From Phycisphaerae bacterium (lineage in GTDB: Bacteria > Planctomycetota > Phycisphaerae > Phycisphaerales > SM1A02), in the NCBI GenBank assembly GCA_002690755.1, contig NZFT01000034.1:1411-15187 (forward strand): 13,777 nucleotides of DNA, in the 5' to 3' direction. Numbering within the stretch: the stretch's first letter is position 1; each line of letters begins with the position of its first letter. The notes beneath the pieces were generated by a model, which was given only the letters and a program-made list of their open reading frames with translations, did no database searches and was not told the DNA's origin. Of this stretch, positions 13,277-13,777 are shown piece after piece. A program made the translations under genes and the position numbers.

Positions 13277-13291
13277 TCGACCGCACGTCCT

Positions 13292-13777
13292 TCAGCCCGA
13301 CGTCGGATCCGCCGCCAGAAGCTTGTCGTCGATTCGTTCGACCGAGGCGCCGAGCGCGTTGAGCGCCTGCTCCATCCGAACGTAGCCGCGATCGAGGTGG
13401 TAGACCCGGTTGACGATGGTCTCTCCGCGTGCGGCCAGTCCGGCCATCACGAGTCCGGCGGACGCTCGAAGATCGCTCGCCATCACCGGCGCCCCGACGA
13501 GCGGCTCTCCCCCGACGACCATGACGGTGGGCCCCTGGCGGATGAGGTTCGCACCCATTCGCGAGAGTTCGGCCACGTGCATGAACCGCTCGGGGTAGAT
13601 CTTCTCGGTCACGATGCTGTTGCCCCGGGCCAGGCAGAGCAGGGTCATGAACTGGGCCTGGAGATCGGTCGGGAAGCCGGGGTGCGGCTGGGTCGTGATG
13701 ATCGACGGGCGAAGTTCCCGCTCGCAGGTCACTCGGACGCTGCAGCGTCGAGAATCCTCGGTGGGATCCTGGCGTTC
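13292..13777 (-). CDS. murA: UDP-N-acetylglucosamine 1-carboxyvinyltransferase, C-terminal part (runs off right edge)
   Basis: Only the last 161 residues plus stop are present; the frame is open to the window edge, so this is a gene cut by the window and not a broken gene. MurA adds enolpyruvate to UDP-GlcNAc, the first committed step of peptidoglycan synthesis, in the cytoplasm. Diagnostic segments are [17 protein letters not shown] (carrying the Asp equivalent to the general base D305 of E. coli), [39 protein letters not shown] and [24 protein letters not shown]. The fosfomycin-site cysteine loop lies outside the window. A GTG at 13732 is internal, because the family's conserved sequence continues upstream of it. 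It faces the methyltransferase gene, with 15 nt between the stops. Confidence 0.95.
   Translation of the reverse strand, partial: ERQDPTEDSRRCSVRVTCERELRPSIITTQPHPGFPTDLQAQFMTLLCLARGNSIVTEKIYPERFMHVAELSRMGANLIRQGPTVMVVGGEPLVGAPVMASDLRASAGLVMAGLAARGETIVNRVYHLDRGYVRMEQALNALGASVERIDDKLLAADPTSG

Overview
The window is a GC-rich bacterial chromosome segment, densely packed with housekeeping genes. It looks like a planctomycete, most likely class Phycisphaerae. This is inferred from near-absent Shine-Dalgarno sequences, a futalosine-type menaquinone gene (mqnA), a full peptidoglycan gene set (alr, murA), ribosomal protein S9 with an acidic N-terminal extension, and two MCE/MlaD-type proteins of a kind I associate with planctomycetes. 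I see no mobile elements, tRNA or rRNA genes, CRISPR arrays or prophage genes.

Layout. (1) Positions 1-500, minus strand: the start of a single-pass membrane protein that runs off the left edge. (2) 544-1829, plus strand: a well-formed rplM-rpsI operon with a candidate sigma-70 promoter, a leader of three consecutive hairpins, L13, S9, and the only textbook intrinsic terminator in the window. (3) 1853-5627, minus strand: alr, then mqnA, then a gene overlapping mqnA by ATGA. The last encodes a strange 542-residue protein with two N-terminal helix-turn-helix segments followed by what look like degenerate sigma-70 regions 2 and 4. (4) 5768-8223, plus strand: a DEAD-box RNA helicase (with DEVD in motif II) overlapping psuG, a pseudouridine-5'-phosphate glycosidase, again by ATGA. 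(5) 8220-13276, plus strand: a candidate promoter, a roughly 290-nt C-rich leader, a shortened Rho terminator protein, two tandem diverged MCE-domain membrane proteins, and a SpoU-type RNA 2'-O-methyltransferase started by a GTGA overlap. (6) 13292-13777, minus strand: the C-terminal third or so of MurA, convergent with the methyltransferase and running off the right edge.

How the genes fit together. The plus-strand genes lean towards RNA biology: translation (L13, S9), RNA unwinding (DEAD-box), recycling of modified RNA nucleotides (PsuG), termination (Rho) and rRNA/tRNA methylation (SpoU). The minus-strand genes serve the cell wall and electron transport (Alr, MurA, MqnA). The MCE pair points to lipid transport across the envelope, but no permease or ATPase partner lies in the window.

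The points most worth a second look are the sigma-like protein with an apparently decayed promoter-melting region; the Rho protein that keeps its motor but lacks the N-terminal helical domain and the usual RNA-stacking aromatics, behind a very C-rich leader; the structured L13 leader; and the tandem MCE paralogues sharing a C-terminal module outside the MCE domain. All family calls come from reading motifs in the translated sequence; no database search was run.
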